From: Neurospora tetraspora
Taxonomy: Eukaryota > Ascomycota > Sordariomycetes > Sordariales > Sordariaceae
Direction: 5' to 3'
DNA length: 64,000 bases
Assembly (NCBI RefSeq): GCF_033439725.1
Contig: NW_026944392.1
Location: 248,001 to 312,000, forward strand
The notes under the pieces were generated by a model. It had not been told where the DNA came from and did no database searches. It worked only from the letters and a program-made list of their open reading frames with translations. Positions 10,792-21,657 of the stretch are shown here, one piece after another. The position numbers and the translations under genes were made by a program. Positions within the stretch are counted from its first letter, which is position 1. Each line of letters starts with the position of its first letter.

Positions 10792-12444
10792 TCAAATACA
10801 CTCCCCGTCCCAAACTTTCGAACAACCCTCAAGCGCAAGCCTCCGAGCCTCTCCTAATACCTTCCCCATCCCATTCCGAACCGAGCCACCACCAGACCCC
10901 AAGTCCAAAATCCCCTGTCTCGTCTCTTCCATCCCCATCCCCGGGAAGGACATGATGATCTGCCTGATACTCACAATCTCCATGGTCACGTCTCTCGCTT
11001 TCTTCCTGATGGCCTCCTTCGCCTCCCTCCCAAAGTCCGGATACTGCAGATCCACCAGCTCAAGCCCAGCGTGCGGTCCCTGCTCGTTATGCCTCCACAA
11101 CCCAAGAACCTCCTGCAACTGATCAAACAGATTACTAGCCATCATCATCACCATAAACATATGCAACGTAACCGCCTTGTCCGTCGGGGGCACATACTCC
11201 CCCGCCACTCTAAACGGCGGCAACCTAACCGGCTTCAGCTCCTCAGGGAAGTGAGGAAGAGAGTTCTTCTTCATGCATCTGCGCATGTGACTGAGCATCA
11301 GGTCGTAGACGTCGCATACCCTCTGCGCACAAGACAGCAGCAAGAGGACGGTGGCTTGGTCTTGGGCCAGCGGCACTCCCGTTCCCGTGGTAGGGACGGT
11401 CGGGGCGTCGTCGCCGGATAGTACTGGGACGGAGCGCGGGTAGAGTTTGCCGACGATGTCGATGAGTTCTTGGGTTAGCTGGAAGATGTGGTCGATTGCT
11501 AGTAACCTCTTCTCCAGGACGTCGATGCGCACGACGAGTGTGAGGGTTGGCAAGCCGCAGTTGCTGAAGATTTGTGGGATAAGGCAGAGGCGTTCGTACA
11601 GGGATACGTTGAGGTTGGTTAGTTGGCGGACGGGGGAGTAGGGGGTGAGGGCTTGTTGATTCGAATAGTCAACGGGAGCCGAGGAAGAGGGTTGGAAGAG
11701 GATGGGGTCTAGGTCGTCGCTGGGGCTTGAGTTGGTCATGAGGTCGAGAGGAAGTTGAGGGCCATGAGGCGGGAAAAGTGGGTCGGGAGCGGGAGCAGGG
11801 AGGAGAGATTTGTCGATATCCAAGAGGCACCAGCCTTGTGAGGGTGGGGGAAGAGGGTCGGGGAGGAGGAGGTTGTCCCAGTCTATGCCTGTGGTGGTGT
11901 CAAGCGAGAGAGAGCAGAGGTCGGTGCAGGTGGTTGATGGATCGGTACAGGAGCCAGTTGAGGACTGTTGTAAGTCGAGCTGGTTGTTGTCGAAGTATGA
12001 GGAGCCATAGAACTCTTGGGCCAGATTGGTGGCATCAAAGGGTTGGGTGTCGGTGGGTGTGGCAGTAGTGCTGGGTAGGGGGTTCTCCAGTCTACATGAC
12101 GCGCTCTCCCCTTCCACGGAGTTTATTGCCCCATTCTCAGGCCCCGTTGGAGTTGTCTTGGTTAACGCCGGGCCAGTGGAGGCAGGCGTAGCATCGGCAC
12201 TGTCGGCAATGTCGCGATTGGGTGGTGGTTTGGAAGCACCGGCGGTCTTTGGAATCACGGTTCGGCGCTGGCGTGGGCTAAAGACGCAGGGCACCTTAGC
12301 GCGCTCGCAGCGGACACATGCCGCTGGTTGTTTTGATGTTCCATCTGGATCTTTCGTGGTCTTGTCTTGTCGTGGACATTTCAGTTTCTGGGAATGGCAT
12401 CGGTCGCATGCCAGTCGGCTCTGTAGGACTGTTTTGCGAGGCAT
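10792..12444 (-). CDS. Zn2Cys6 transcription factor, AflR-like
   Basis: Nuclear binuclear-zinc regulator, about 550 aa, single exon. The cluster lies at the N-terminus: C-D-R-C-x6-C, a 19-residue loop, then C-V-R-C-x6-C, followed by basic residues (SPRQRR). Start chosen at MPRKTVLQSRLACDRC; two in-frame ATGs lie a little upstream. After a Ser/Thr/Pro-rich middle, a helical C-terminal region (LPTLTLVVRIDVLEKRLLAI, QATVLLLLSCAQRVCDVYDL) resembles the AflR regulatory domain of secondary-metabolism activators. No biosynthetic cluster is seen nearby, so the target is unknown. Confidence 0.88.
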   Translation of the reverse strand: MPRKTVLQSRLACDRCHSQKLKCPRQDKTTKDPDGTSKQPAACVRCERAKVPCVFSPRQRRTVIPKTAGASKPPPNRDIADSADATPASTGPALTKTTPTGPENGAINSVEGESASCRLENPLPSTTATPTDTQPFDATNLAQEFYGSSYFDNNQLDLQQSSTGSCTDPSTTCTDLCSLSLDTTTGIDWDNLLLPDPLPPPSQGWCLLDIDKSLLPAPAPDPLFPPHGPQLPLDLMTNSSPSDDLDPILFQPSSSAPVDYSNQQALTPYSPVRQLTNLNVSLYERLCLIPQIFSNCGLPTLTLVVRIDVLEKRLLAIDHIFQLTQELIDIVGKLYPRSVPVLSGDDAPTVPTTGTGVPLAQDQATVLLLLSCAQRVCDVYDLMLSHMRRCMKKNSLPHFPEELKPVRLPPFRVAGEYVPPTDKAVTLHMFMVMMMASNLFDQLQEVLGLWRHNEQGPHAGLELVDLQYPDFGREAKEAIRKKARDVTMEIVSIRQIIMSFPGMGMEETRQGILDLGSGGGSVRNGMGKVLGEARRLALEGCSKVWDGECI

Positions 12445-13352
12445 CATTAGTATTTCGATGATGCTGACAACAACAATCATGAAGACGAAGACGATGGGAC
12501 AGGAGTTGGGGACTTGGGTCGGACTTGGCTGTACTTCTGTACCTGTCTTTGATAGTCGTATCAGGCAACCATCAGTGAGGTCCTCCCGTCAGCACTTAGC
12601 GATTCGAGGCGCTGTCGATTGGCGATCATCGGTGAGCAGGGGACAAAACGCCGAGGGATCGATAACGCCGAATGCGGTTGACCAATTGTTGGGTTGGGGA
12701 AACGCCATCGTGAACCATCGTGGAAAGTCAGCTTATAAATGGGGATACTTGGCTGTGATGGATGATACACAAAGGGTGTTGCAAAGAGAAAGAGGAAGAA
12801 TTCGTTGGCATCAAAAATTGGGAGGAAGGAAAGAAAGGACGAACTGACCATCAAGGTACCCGTACCCCGCCCGTTCGGGGAAAGTGGAGCACTTTATAGC
12901 GCTCAAGCGCTGAAGCTCAGATTGTCATAGCGCCCGCTTCAGTGCATCTGCCCCACATCCGACCCCGTCGACCCTTTTCTCTTGAACTTCAACTTTTTCC
13001 AAATCAACTTCAGAATTGCCGGCCAACAACTGGTACGAAGACCCCGAGAAAATGGAAGACAACACCGGAAGCGAGACAACCGCGGAATGATGGCCGATAA
13101 GAGAGGCGCGACGCGTTGGGCTAGCCAACCTCATCTGTCAGAGGCGCAGCTACAGACGCCAGACGCGGCCGCGCTCGGCGCTACCAACCATCAAGACCTG
13201 GGCTGCGACGCCGTCAGCTTCCCGTGCATATCGACTACCATCGATGACCATCACACCTAGCGAGAAGGTGAAGAAAAACAATGGACTTTTAGACGATTCA
13301 ACAACCGCCGTATTTCCGCTGCGGTTGTCCGGCTTCCATCAACGGCAACACG
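12445..13352. other. Divergent promoter region, Zn2Cys6 gene and HET gene
   Basis: Intergenic between divergently transcribed genes. Open frames here run mostly antisense to the Zn2Cys6 leader and have no coding character. A short repeated AGCGC..CAAGCGCT element occurs near 12,897-12,935. Confidence 0.45.
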
Positions 13353-15407
13353 ATGGCTCTCACCCTTTGCTCCAAGTGCTCGACCCTGAGCTTCCATGAT
13401 CTCTTCAATGACGATGTGGTCTTCCACCCTGACCTCAACTCCCTTGTCCAATCGGCCAAGAAATGCGAGAGCTGCAACTTGTGGTGGACACAGGTTCAAC
13501 GCGGCTGCAGCAAAGAGGACATCGCAGCTTGTCAAGCCAAGAAGCTTCCCGCCCACGCAACCAAATCCAGCGACAACGGCGACTTCAACATCTACCTTCG
13601 CGGCGAATGGCATCCTGCAGGCACGGCCAGCGTCCCCGACCAGATCTGGCTCTCGTGCGGCGTCCTTGTCTCAGCCGCTGGCCATGACGCTTCAACCAAA
13701 TTGCAAACCCATGTGGCCGTCTTTGCTGACCCTGCCACCCCCGCAGGCGCCTTGTTTGCGGGAAGATACAGCACCAGTTCCCATAACCCTGAATATCATG
13801 CAACCTTTGCGAAGATGACGCTGGCGGCTTGTCGCAAGGGACATGGAGTTTGCAATCAGGCATGCCCGCCTGGGGCGAGACAGATGCCTACGAGGGTCAT
13901 CGACGTTGGAGATCAGACCTTGCCAGCGTCCAAGAGGGTCACTCGGATCGTCTTGACCAAGGACCTCAAGCAGCCGCAGCCGTACACGGCTCTGTCCTAC
14001 TGCTGGGGCAGAGGTACCCAAGCAATGCTCAGCGACAAGAACTTCGCCGACTTCCTCAAGTTCCTCCCCGAATCCAAGCTCAGCAAGACCCATATCGAGG
14101 CCATCGACCTCACCCGTCTCCTTGGGATCCGCTACCTTTGGATAGACGCCCTCTGCATCATCCAAGGAAATCAGAAAGACTGGGAATCTGAATCCAAGCG
14201 CATGGCCTCCGTCTACGGCAACGCCGAACTGACCATCATCGCCGGCCGGTCTGCCGACAGCGGGCTTGGCTTCCTTACCAACAACTACCTGACCACCAAA
14301 AAACACCCAAAGCCAGTCCCCATGAAAGCCGGCCCGCATCTCCATACCGGCGAGGGCCCAGATCTCGGAACTGTCTACCTAACAATCCAACGCGGAAAAT
14401 CTGTCGGGCCCGTAGATACCAGAGGCTGGTGCTTCCAAGAAGCCCTTCTTTCCAACCGCTCCCTTATTTTTGGGGAAGATCAGGTGTCATACCAATGCCG
14501 CTTACACACGCGGTACGAAGACGGATGTGTAGATATCGATACCTCCAAGCGGGAACAATCCCTCACCTTTCTCAATCCAGGCACCAAACCCGAAGTTTTG
14601 AGGAGATGGTATCAAATGCTTGTTAGCTTTACTCCCCGAGCGTTGACAGAGCCGCACGACATTTTTGCTTGCATCGTGTCTGTTGCGCTGATCACGCACG
14701 GCGTCCTGAAGGCAAGACACCTGGCCGGATTATGGGAATGCGATATGCCAAGGGGACTGTTGTGGAAGTCTAGATGGAGTTATACCAGTCGCAAACACTT
14801 TCTACCCATCGAGAAGCCATTAGCATCCCCGTTCACAAAACGCCCTGGCGAAACCCCCGGCAAGCCCGTTATCCGTGCACCTTCATGGAGTTGGGCACAT
14901 GTGACCGGTCAGGTATTCTGGGATACCAACCCGCGCATCGAGTCAAAGTGGATTGACCCACAGAACAATTGCATCAGACCGCGTGATCCGAAGGGGTTGT
15001 GGACGGCGGGTAAGGTGGTAGGCAACCCGGATGTGTTGTACATGCCGTCGCTCGAGCTACAAATCTTCGGCAGAGCCGTTGAAGTTCGCTGCACGAACGT
15101 GGTGAAGAAGACGGGACTGAGACCGGAGGGGATCATGTTGGAGTCAATGAAGCCCGCACCGAGTGCGAAACCGGCGCCGGCGCTAGCGACAAGTGGAACG
15201 GCGAAACCCACCTATATCGCTCTTGGATATTTCGACTTTCCCAGCGATCCAAGACCGGCGAACATTTGGTGCTTACTCGTTGTCACGCATGAAGGATTAC
15301 TGCTTACCCGTGATGGAAAGGGCAAATTTCACCGCGTTGGCTGGTTTGCGGTGCAGGATGGGAAGCAGTTCGAGGGCGTCAAAGAGACAGCCGTGGACTT
15401 GGTATAG
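13353..15407 (+). CDS. HET-domain protein (heterokaryon incompatibility type)
   Basis: 684 aa, single exon. Signature HET blocks are in order: PYTALSYCWGRGTQAML (about residue 208), RYLWIDALCIIQGNQKDW (about 258) and RGWCFQEALLSNRSLIF (about 356). HET domains, distantly TIR-like, trigger cell death when incompatible fungi fuse. The N-terminus has a Cys pattern (CSKCSTL, CESCNLWW) common in this class. No NACHT/WD repeats, so this is a stand-alone HET protein. The specific incompatibility partner, if any, is not visible. Confidence 0.93.
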   Translation: MALTLCSKCSTLSFHDLFNDDVVFHPDLNSLVQSAKKCESCNLWWTQVQRGCSKEDIAACQAKKLPAHATKSSDNGDFNIYLRGEWHPAGTASVPDQIWLSCGVLVSAAGHDASTKLQTHVAVFADPATPAGALFAGRYSTSSHNPEYHATFAKMTLAACRKGHGVCNQACPPGARQMPTRVIDVGDQTLPASKRVTRIVLTKDLKQPQPYTALSYCWGRGTQAMLSDKNFADFLKFLPESKLSKTHIEAIDLTRLLGIRYLWIDALCIIQGNQKDWESESKRMASVYGNAELTIIAGRSADSGLGFLTNNYLTTKKHPKPVPMKAGPHLHTGEGPDLGTVYLTIQRGKSVGPVDTRGWCFQEALLSNRSLIFGEDQVSYQCRLHTRYEDGCVDIDTSKREQSLTFLNPGTKPEVLRRWYQMLVSFTPRALTEPHDIFACIVSVALITHGVLKARHLAGLWECDMPRGLLWKSRWSYTSRKHFLPIEKPLASPFTKRPGETPGKPVIRAPSWSWAHVTGQVFWDTNPRIESKWIDPQNNCIRPRDPKGLWTAGKVVGNPDVLYMPSLELQIFGRAVEVRCTNVVKKTGLRPEGIMLESMKPAPSAKPAPALATSGTAKPTYIALGYFDFPSDPRPANIWCLLVVTHEGLLLTRDGKGKFHRVGWFAVQDGKQFEGVKETAVDLV

Positions 15408-15649
15408 AGTGTCGAGTTCGGTGGTCTTTTTCAGGGCATTGCGGCTGACGTCGACGCCGTTGCCGGTATACCTAGATGGCCGAATGAACCAAGGTCCCCA
15501 TTTGTGTTTAATCGAGTCTTGCGTGATGTTTCCCCTGCTTTGTCAGCCAATCCATCTCTTCAAGCGATAATCTTGATCATGATTCTTGTCCCTGTCGCGG
15601 TTGGCATCCCGAAAAGTGTCGTCAAGTGTCGATAGCGCCGTGATGTTTG
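15408..15649. other. HET gene 3' region
   Basis: Non-coding sequence leading to the perfect inverted repeat at 15,650. No gene seen. Confidence 0.4.
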
Positions 15650-15692
15650 GCTGTTAGTGAACGGCTGCGCAACCCCTCTGTTCACTAACAGC
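15650..15692. repeat. Perfect 13-bp inverted repeat (hairpin)
   Basis: GCTGTTAGTGAAC at 15650-15662 and its exact reverse complement GTTCACTAACAGC at 15680-15692, with a 17-nt spacer. It lies about 240 bp after the HET stop codon, so it may sit in the 3' untranslated region and fold in RNA, or be a remnant of a small inverted-repeat element. Confidence 0.7.
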
Positions 15693-16720
15693 AGTACATG
15701 CAGATCAGGTTACCATCGCTTCATCCGCTGCTGCAGAGTAAAATGACCCTTGGGATGCCAACTGTCATGCTGCCACGGTGCGGTGCATGTCTCAAATCTC
15801 ACGATGCAGTAGCGTTATTGATCAACATCATAGGCTGAGATGGCTTCTCAACCGCAACATGTACAACAAATGCAACCCCTTATGCCACCTGTATGCGGTG
15901 TACCCTTATGCCACCTGTTGCTCGCATGTGCGTGGGAAGTGCGTCTGCGTCCACATTGCAGTCCACATGGCGGTTGCCTCATAGGGTCCCTTCAACATAT
16001 CGTAGCTTGTCCCAAGCAGAATCCCGGGACCAACTATCTGAAACACTTGATATCTGAAACACTTTCAATTTCCCTTGATGTGTTTTGGGAGCATTTCGTT
16101 GCCGCCGGTGGACATTGGACCATGGAGTCGGGTTGGTGTTGTTGTCCACGAGATCTGCTGACGCTCTCTTTTATCTCATGAGAGTAAACAACCCTTGTGT
16201 CTTCCTGTCTTCTCCCTCCCCGGATCTACGAGGTTTTGACTTTGGACCCCAGCTTTATCGTCTCTTTCAACCTCAACCGGGAACACCCTCAAACCTAAAA
16301 CGGTCATAACCCTGGCCGCCGTTACCCCGTACGAAAGTGTTTGATCCTCCGGTCGCCAAGTTGGTCGCATATCGCAGACCGTTTTGAAGGACACAAGCAA
16401 ACTCAAAACTCCAGACAGAAAGGCACAGCAGGGATGCTTCCGTCCCAGACAAACGTTTATTATCCGACTGGCGAATCGGAATATTGAGACGGCTTGGAAC
16501 TCATCACCATCACAGTCACACCCCTTTTGTGCTTTGTGCTTGCACCACCTGGACCACCCTTCTGGCACTGCCGATGTCATCACACTGCACTACACTACAG
16601 CAAGCATCAGCACCAAGCAATCACCAGGCACACCGGCATAGCATAGCATAGCATCACCTTACAGCAGCCCAGATTCAGCATACATCCCCCCACAGACGGT
16701 CCCGAAACAGAACAACTGCC
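15693..16720. other. Intergenic upstream of the SANT/Myb-like gene
   Basis: No coding gene seen. The last 150 bp are A/C-rich with short AGCAT repeats (about 16,637-16,652) and look like a leader. Confidence 0.45.
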
Positions 16721-18790
16721 ATGCCAAAGCCACCATCACACCCTCGATACCAAGCCGTGGCGAGGTCGGAACCGTATCTGAGCAGTGCTCACAGGAGCGG
16801 TGGCGGTAACAACCATGGTGGAGATCACGGCCGTAGTGGGCGTGGGAGTACGGGGAGGATGTATCACCCTGCCGGGTCAGTGAGCACAGCGGGGGTGACA
16901 TCCGGGGTTCCACCGGCGCAACAACAATCAGCGGCCCCGCAGAATTTTGGGTACGGTCCGAACACCGGGATCGGCACCGGGTCTGGGCCCGGAGCTTCGG
17001 GAATGATGAACCCTCAATATGGGTCCGAATTTCCTGCGACAACGACAACATCGACCCCACGGACAATACCTCGGAATTTCGGTCAACAATCATCACCGTC
17101 GTCGTCGTCGACTTACGGACAGTCTTTTGACTCGCCTTTGCAGGGGCCGAATCAGCACAACAGCAGCCCCTCTTCAGCGCCAAACTTTCAGCTGACAGGG
17201 TATCAGCACCATCAACCACCGCTGCAACAGCCGCTACAGCACCAATCGTTACAGCATCACCGTCAACACCAACACCAACAACAACAACACCAAAGCCCCA
17301 CTATCGCCAACCAGAACACCGCCCACCCCCACCCAACCCAGTTTCCTCCTCAACCGCAATCGCAACCACAACAACAACATCAACCACCAAGCCAATCGCA
17401 CCACCACCACCACCACCAACCATCGCAAGCCTCACCAAATCCACCCACACACAACCAACGCCCCGGCTCTCCAAACCACAACCCAACAACCTCCTGGACC
17501 CCCCGCGAAGACTCCCTCCTCCTCTCCTCCCGCGCCTCCCACCTCCCCTGGTCCGAGCTTCAGCGGTTACATTTCCCCGGCAAAACCGCCAACGCATGCC
17601 GCAAGCGGCACGAACGCCTCATAGAAAAACAGCAAGCAGAAGAGGAAGTAGATGAAGATAGATTGGCAAGGATAGCGGGGGAGTATGTGAGGATGAGAGA
17701 GGAGCTGTGGAAGGGGTTGGCGGATCGGATGGGGATGGATGTGAAGGAGGTTGAGGAAAGGTGTTTGGGGATGGGGGTGGGGAGGTTGAGGGTTGGGAGT
17801 CGGCAGGGGGGACGGAGGAGGGAGAGGGATGGGAGGAGGCATGGGGGTGGGGGATCGTATCCGGTGGTTGCGACGGGGACGGGGATGGGGATGGGGATGG
17901 GAATGGGAATGGGAGTGGGAGTGGGCATGGGTGGTGGCGGGATACTTCCAGCACAGGGGCAACACCAGCACGGGTTGGGTATGCCCGGAGGGATGACAAT
18001 GGGTATGAGGGAGGGAACCGGAGATCCGGAAGCGAAGAATTACACGCATAGTCCAGTGCAGATGGGCTCTACGGGGCGGTCGCCGACAGGAGCAGGACCA
18101 GGACCGGGACCAGCTCCGGGAATCGTGGGCCCGGGACCCGGAGCGGGGCCGGGGATGCCCGGACAAGGACACGCATTGAACATGCTGCCACCATCAGCCG
18201 TACCACCGTTGACCACACAAGTCCCCATATCCACGGCGACCTCCGGCCCAGGCATGACAGTCCCGCCGCCCATGCCACCGCCACTGCCACTAACAATCTC
18301 TCCGCCCGGTATGCCGCTGAACCAACACCAACAACACCATCAGCAACCCGGAGTTGCATTCGGAGGGTATCTCAACGGACGATCAACCTCGACCGCGAGG
18401 AGACAGACGGCGCAATCGCAGTCGCAGTCTATGTCATTGCCATCTACTTCCGCGTCGCCGACGATCGCCTCGAGGTTACCGTCGAACGCCATGTCCAATT
18501 CAGATTCTTCAGCAGGGCCAGGGCCAGGTATGGGGTATACCCAAAGTGGAATCCAGGGGGGGAATGCGCAGTGGCCACCACAACAGGGTCAACAGGCTCA
18601 ACAGCACGTTAGTTGTACGAATCAAGGGGCAGTGCCAGGTCCGGCGCGAACAGGGACTACGGGAGGTTTTGGGACGGGCTATGGCCGGGGTCAGTCTACG
18701 ATGTCGGTGACGGGAGCGACGGGAGCGACGGGAGCGACGGGAGCGTCGTCGTGGGGTAATGCTTCATACCCGCCGTCATCGTTTGGGTAG
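16721..18790 (+). CDS. Gln/Pro/Gly-rich protein with SANT/Myb-like domain
   Basis: 689 aa, single open frame. Residues 1-250 are low complexity: Ser/Gly/Pro, then dense Gln/His runs (LQQPLQHQSLQHHRQHQH). A SANT/Myb-like helix set follows at about 258-302: SWTPREDSLLLSSRASHLPW, then LQRLHFPGKTANACRKRHER, with the spaced aromatic residues and basic end of fungal Myb-like regulators, followed by a charged coiled segment. The rest is Gly/Met/Pro-rich, including (GM)n-type repeats and a GATGATGA tail. Likely a nuclear DNA- or chromatin-binding factor; the target is unknown. Confidence 0.8.
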   Translation: MPKPPSHPRYQAVARSEPYLSSAHRSGGGNNHGGDHGRSGRGSTGRMYHPAGSVSTAGVTSGVPPAQQQSAAPQNFGYGPNTGIGTGSGPGASGMMNPQYGSEFPATTTTSTPRTIPRNFGQQSSPSSSSTYGQSFDSPLQGPNQHNSSPSSAPNFQLTGYQHHQPPLQQPLQHQSLQHHRQHQHQQQQHQSPTIANQNTAHPHPTQFPPQPQSQPQQQHQPPSQSHHHHHHQPSQASPNPPTHNQRPGSPNHNPTTSWTPREDSLLLSSRASHLPWSELQRLHFPGKTANACRKRHERLIEKQQAEEEVDEDRLARIAGEYVRMREELWKGLADRMGMDVKEVEERCLGMGVGRLRVGSRQGGRRRERDGRRHGGGGSYPVVATGTGMGMGMGMGMGVGVGMGGGGILPAQGQHQHGLGMPGGMTMGMREGTGDPEAKNYTHSPVQMGSTGRSPTGAGPGPGPAPGIVGPGPGAGPGMPGQGHALNMLPPSAVPPLTTQVPISTATSGPGMTVPPPMPPPLPLTISPPGMPLNQHQQHHQQPGVAFGGYLNGRSTSTARRQTAQSQSQSMSLPSTSASPTIASRLPSNAMSNSDSSAGPGPGMGYTQSGIQGGNAQWPPQQGQQAQQHVSCTNQGAVPGPARTGTTGGFGTGYGRGQSTMSVTGATGATGATGASSWGNASYPPSSFG
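17873..17940 (+). repeat. G-run tract within coding sequence (GGGGAT/GGGAAT)
   Basis: About a dozen closely spaced G-runs of 3-4 on the coding strand, encoding GTGMGMGMGM-type residues. The spacing (2-3 nt loops) suits a G-quadruplex in DNA or mRNA. It also suggests growth by slippage. Confidence 0.6.
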
Positions 18791-19827
18791 GATGGAGTGA
18801 AATGGTCCAACTGTTTGGTCGGACTTCATTGCGGATGTTTAGACAAACGGCGGAGGAGGAGGATGAAGTTGAAGTAAATAATGAGTGACGACTATCATGA
18901 CCGGATTGATGACATACCGCTAGAACTGTTCGTTTAGAGGAGAATATAAGAGAATATAGAGGGGACGTTGCGCAACCAAAACTTGCGATTGTGATCATGA
19001 CCAAGACAGCCGAGGCAAGGATCTCGTCATCCCATCTTGTCTATACCTGGCCCGCCAGGGGGGTAAAAATGATGGGATGAACCTGTTTTCATCGCGACTT
19101 GGGCCGCCCAGGCCGTTGGTGTTGAAGGATGACGGTTGCCCACATAAATGCTTGGCTGAGGGGACGCGAGTGGAGACCGACTTACAGCGCATGGGTGGTG
19201 GAGCTACAGGGATCATATCGGCGGCTAACAAGCCTGAAAGGGCTGAGCTCTGATCTTCCATTCAGTTGCTGCTGTTGTCGAGACCAATTGACTCTGCCAC
19301 TCGCGGCTAACGTAGCGCTTCAGCTGGCCGCCACCTGTGCCGCAATGCACAGCCCTGAATGGCACCTGTCCAGGGACCGTGTCACCTCACCTTCCCGTCG
19401 TCATTCGTCCTTCGCTTCTCTTCCCAACTTCATCCTTTTTCTTCCCATGGACTCCCAACATCCCCCTTGACACGACGGAACCAACAACCTCCAGTCTCGA
19501 CGCGCCTCGGTACTGCACTCCTGCGGCACACATCAACGACCACGACCACAATGACAATTGGGGACAAGTGCTTACTGGGGCCGGCCGCCCAAAAGACGCT
19601 AAAATGAAGCTAATCTGGCGAACCCCAGTCCCAACACCACCCAACACCACCCAAGAGACACTGCTCATCGACCCCGTCTCCGACAGCGCGGCAGCAACCC
19701 TTAAGATGGCGACTCCCCACAAGAGCTTCGCGCGCGCTCCAGCCAGATGATCTCTTCTCGCTCTCCATGTCTCGACAGTTTCACCGTGCTCAGAGCATAG
19801 ACACTAGCCACTAACCGGCCCAACACC
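18791..19827. other. Intergenic
   Basis: 3' region of the SANT gene, then C/T-rich leader of the next gene. Short ORFs only. Confidence 0.45.
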
Positions 19828-21561
19828 ATGGCCCATCAAATACCACCACCAGGCGAGGGCTACTACGTCCCGAATCATGCTACCCATCACCCATACCAAT
19901 ATGCTCAGGGGCAACCATATCCCCAGGAGCAACCATATAACCAGGGACAACCACAACTACATGCGCAGGGGCAACCCGGGCCAGACCAGTCCCCAAACTG
20001 GGCCGACGGTCTCGAGGTCGTACCACAGGAACAACTCAAGCATACACAACATTGGCCCGAGGTTCGACAGGAGGAAGTGGGCAAGGAACTCAGTCCCACG
20101 ACGGCTCTGGTCAACCAGTGGAAATACAATGCTGGTCAAGCACCCGAAGTCGCCGACCCTCAACCCGGCGCCAAGCCGAGCCGAAAGCGATTATGGATCA
20201 TACTGGGGAGTGTACTTGCGGTTATCGTCATAGTCGCTGCTGTTGTCGGCGGAGTGGTTGGGAGTAAGGCAGCAAGGGACTCGAAATCAAGCACGGCTCC
20301 GGGTCTTGATACCGGTGGTGATGGCGGCTCTTCGATCACAATACCGAGTCCATCACAAACAACGACGGGAGGAGGGGCCACTTCAACATCTGCTGCTGCT
20401 GTCGCCGGAGTTATTCGTTCAGGTTCACCTTTGACCGTCGCCAGTTGGCGGAATGATAAGGGCAACGTTGGGCTCTATCTTTTCTACCAGGACAAGAGCA
20501 ACGATGTCTACTACATCAAGTACGACGGTTCCTCGTGGGGAAAGCCTGTCAACACCATAACTGGTCTGAGGAGAAACACCCATCTAACCGCCACCATTAT
20601 TCTTAATGGTCTAGGCAACCTCGTAAGAGTATGTTCAGCACCACAGCCGGGACCATTTCTAGTTGCTAACACGTCTCCAGCCGCATGTCATCCTTACCTA
20701 CATCGGTGCCGGCCCTACAGTACTGGGAAGGGTGATTAACGAGAACAATAATCCTGCTATCAGTAACGACGATGAATTCAACAATTTGTCCCTTAATGCC
20801 CTCGCCAATTCAAGCACAACCAGCTACTTCCCCGCGGCGGTATACCAAGATCCGAGCGGTGAGCTGGGCCAGGCCCGAGTGGTAATGCTCCACTGGCTCA
20901 ATAGGATGACGGGGATAATGGCCCTTCCCGGCACAAGACTCGCCATGGCGCCCATCTCTAGCCGCTGGGCAAACTATTCAGCATCTGGAGGATACGGCCT
21001 GATCTACCAGGAGCCAAGCGGTCGCTTGGCCGCTGCTGTCCTTAATCTTGGTCCTGATTCTAGGGTGGACGCCGTTAGCCCCTGGTTCAACAGCTCTAGT
21101 ACGTGTCCTTCCATCCATTCTTCCTCTGCTGGTACTAACAAGGCGCAGTCTTTCCCTCTAACATAAACCCTCCCAACGGCGCCCCCCTCACCGCCTGGGT
21201 CACCAGTCGTCCCTCCTCTCCTTCCCACTTCCCCAACACATACATCCTTTACCTCGACTCTAACTCTAACATCCAGATGGTTTACACCTCCTTCTCCGGG
21301 TCCGGAGACGGTTCCGTAACGTGGAAGACGTCCGAGCCAGAAGCGCTAAAGGGGTTGGACAAAGACACGGAAATCGGCTGTGTGCTGATGGCGAGTATCG
21401 ACAAGGATCAGAATGGGAACGAGGTTCCGATTGAGGAGGACTCGGAGGAGGTGAATAGGTGTTTCTTCCAGAAGGGGGGGAAACTTGTGGAGGCGAGGAT
21501 GAGTGGGAGTGCAGGGACAGGGGAGTGGAAGATTGTAGGAGAGGTTCCGCTGCCTTCATGA
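19828..21561 (+). CDS. Single-pass membrane protein with lectin-like ectodomain
   Basis: Three exons: 19828-20628, 20681-21098 and 21149-21561 (the first donor could instead be at 20623); about 543 aa. Residues 1-115 are cytosolic and Gln/Pro/Tyr-rich with repeats of the type GQPYPQEQPYNQGQPQ. One transmembrane helix follows the basic KPSRKR, at about 121-145 (LWIILGSVLAVIVIVAAVVG). A Ser/Thr-rich stalk leads to an ectodomain of repeated beta units (GNVGLYLFYQDKSNDVYYIK, GGYGLIYQEPSGRLAAAVLN) like those of fungal fucose-specific-lectin-type propeller proteins. The domain assignment is from recall of this architecture and is moderately sure; the ligand is unknown. Confidence 0.8.
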
Positions 21562-21657
21562 TGAAGGGAGCTCACGCATCGGATTCCGATTATCATCAAC
21601 TGATCAGCTCTCACATTACTTCCCATATCTAATAACTCTCCTATCTGTCATCCCATC

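Noticed and set aside
12026-12847. Plus-strand ORF opposite the Zn2Cys6 gene start
   Set aside because: Overlaps the zinc-cluster coding region in antisense; no domain or hydrophobic pattern.
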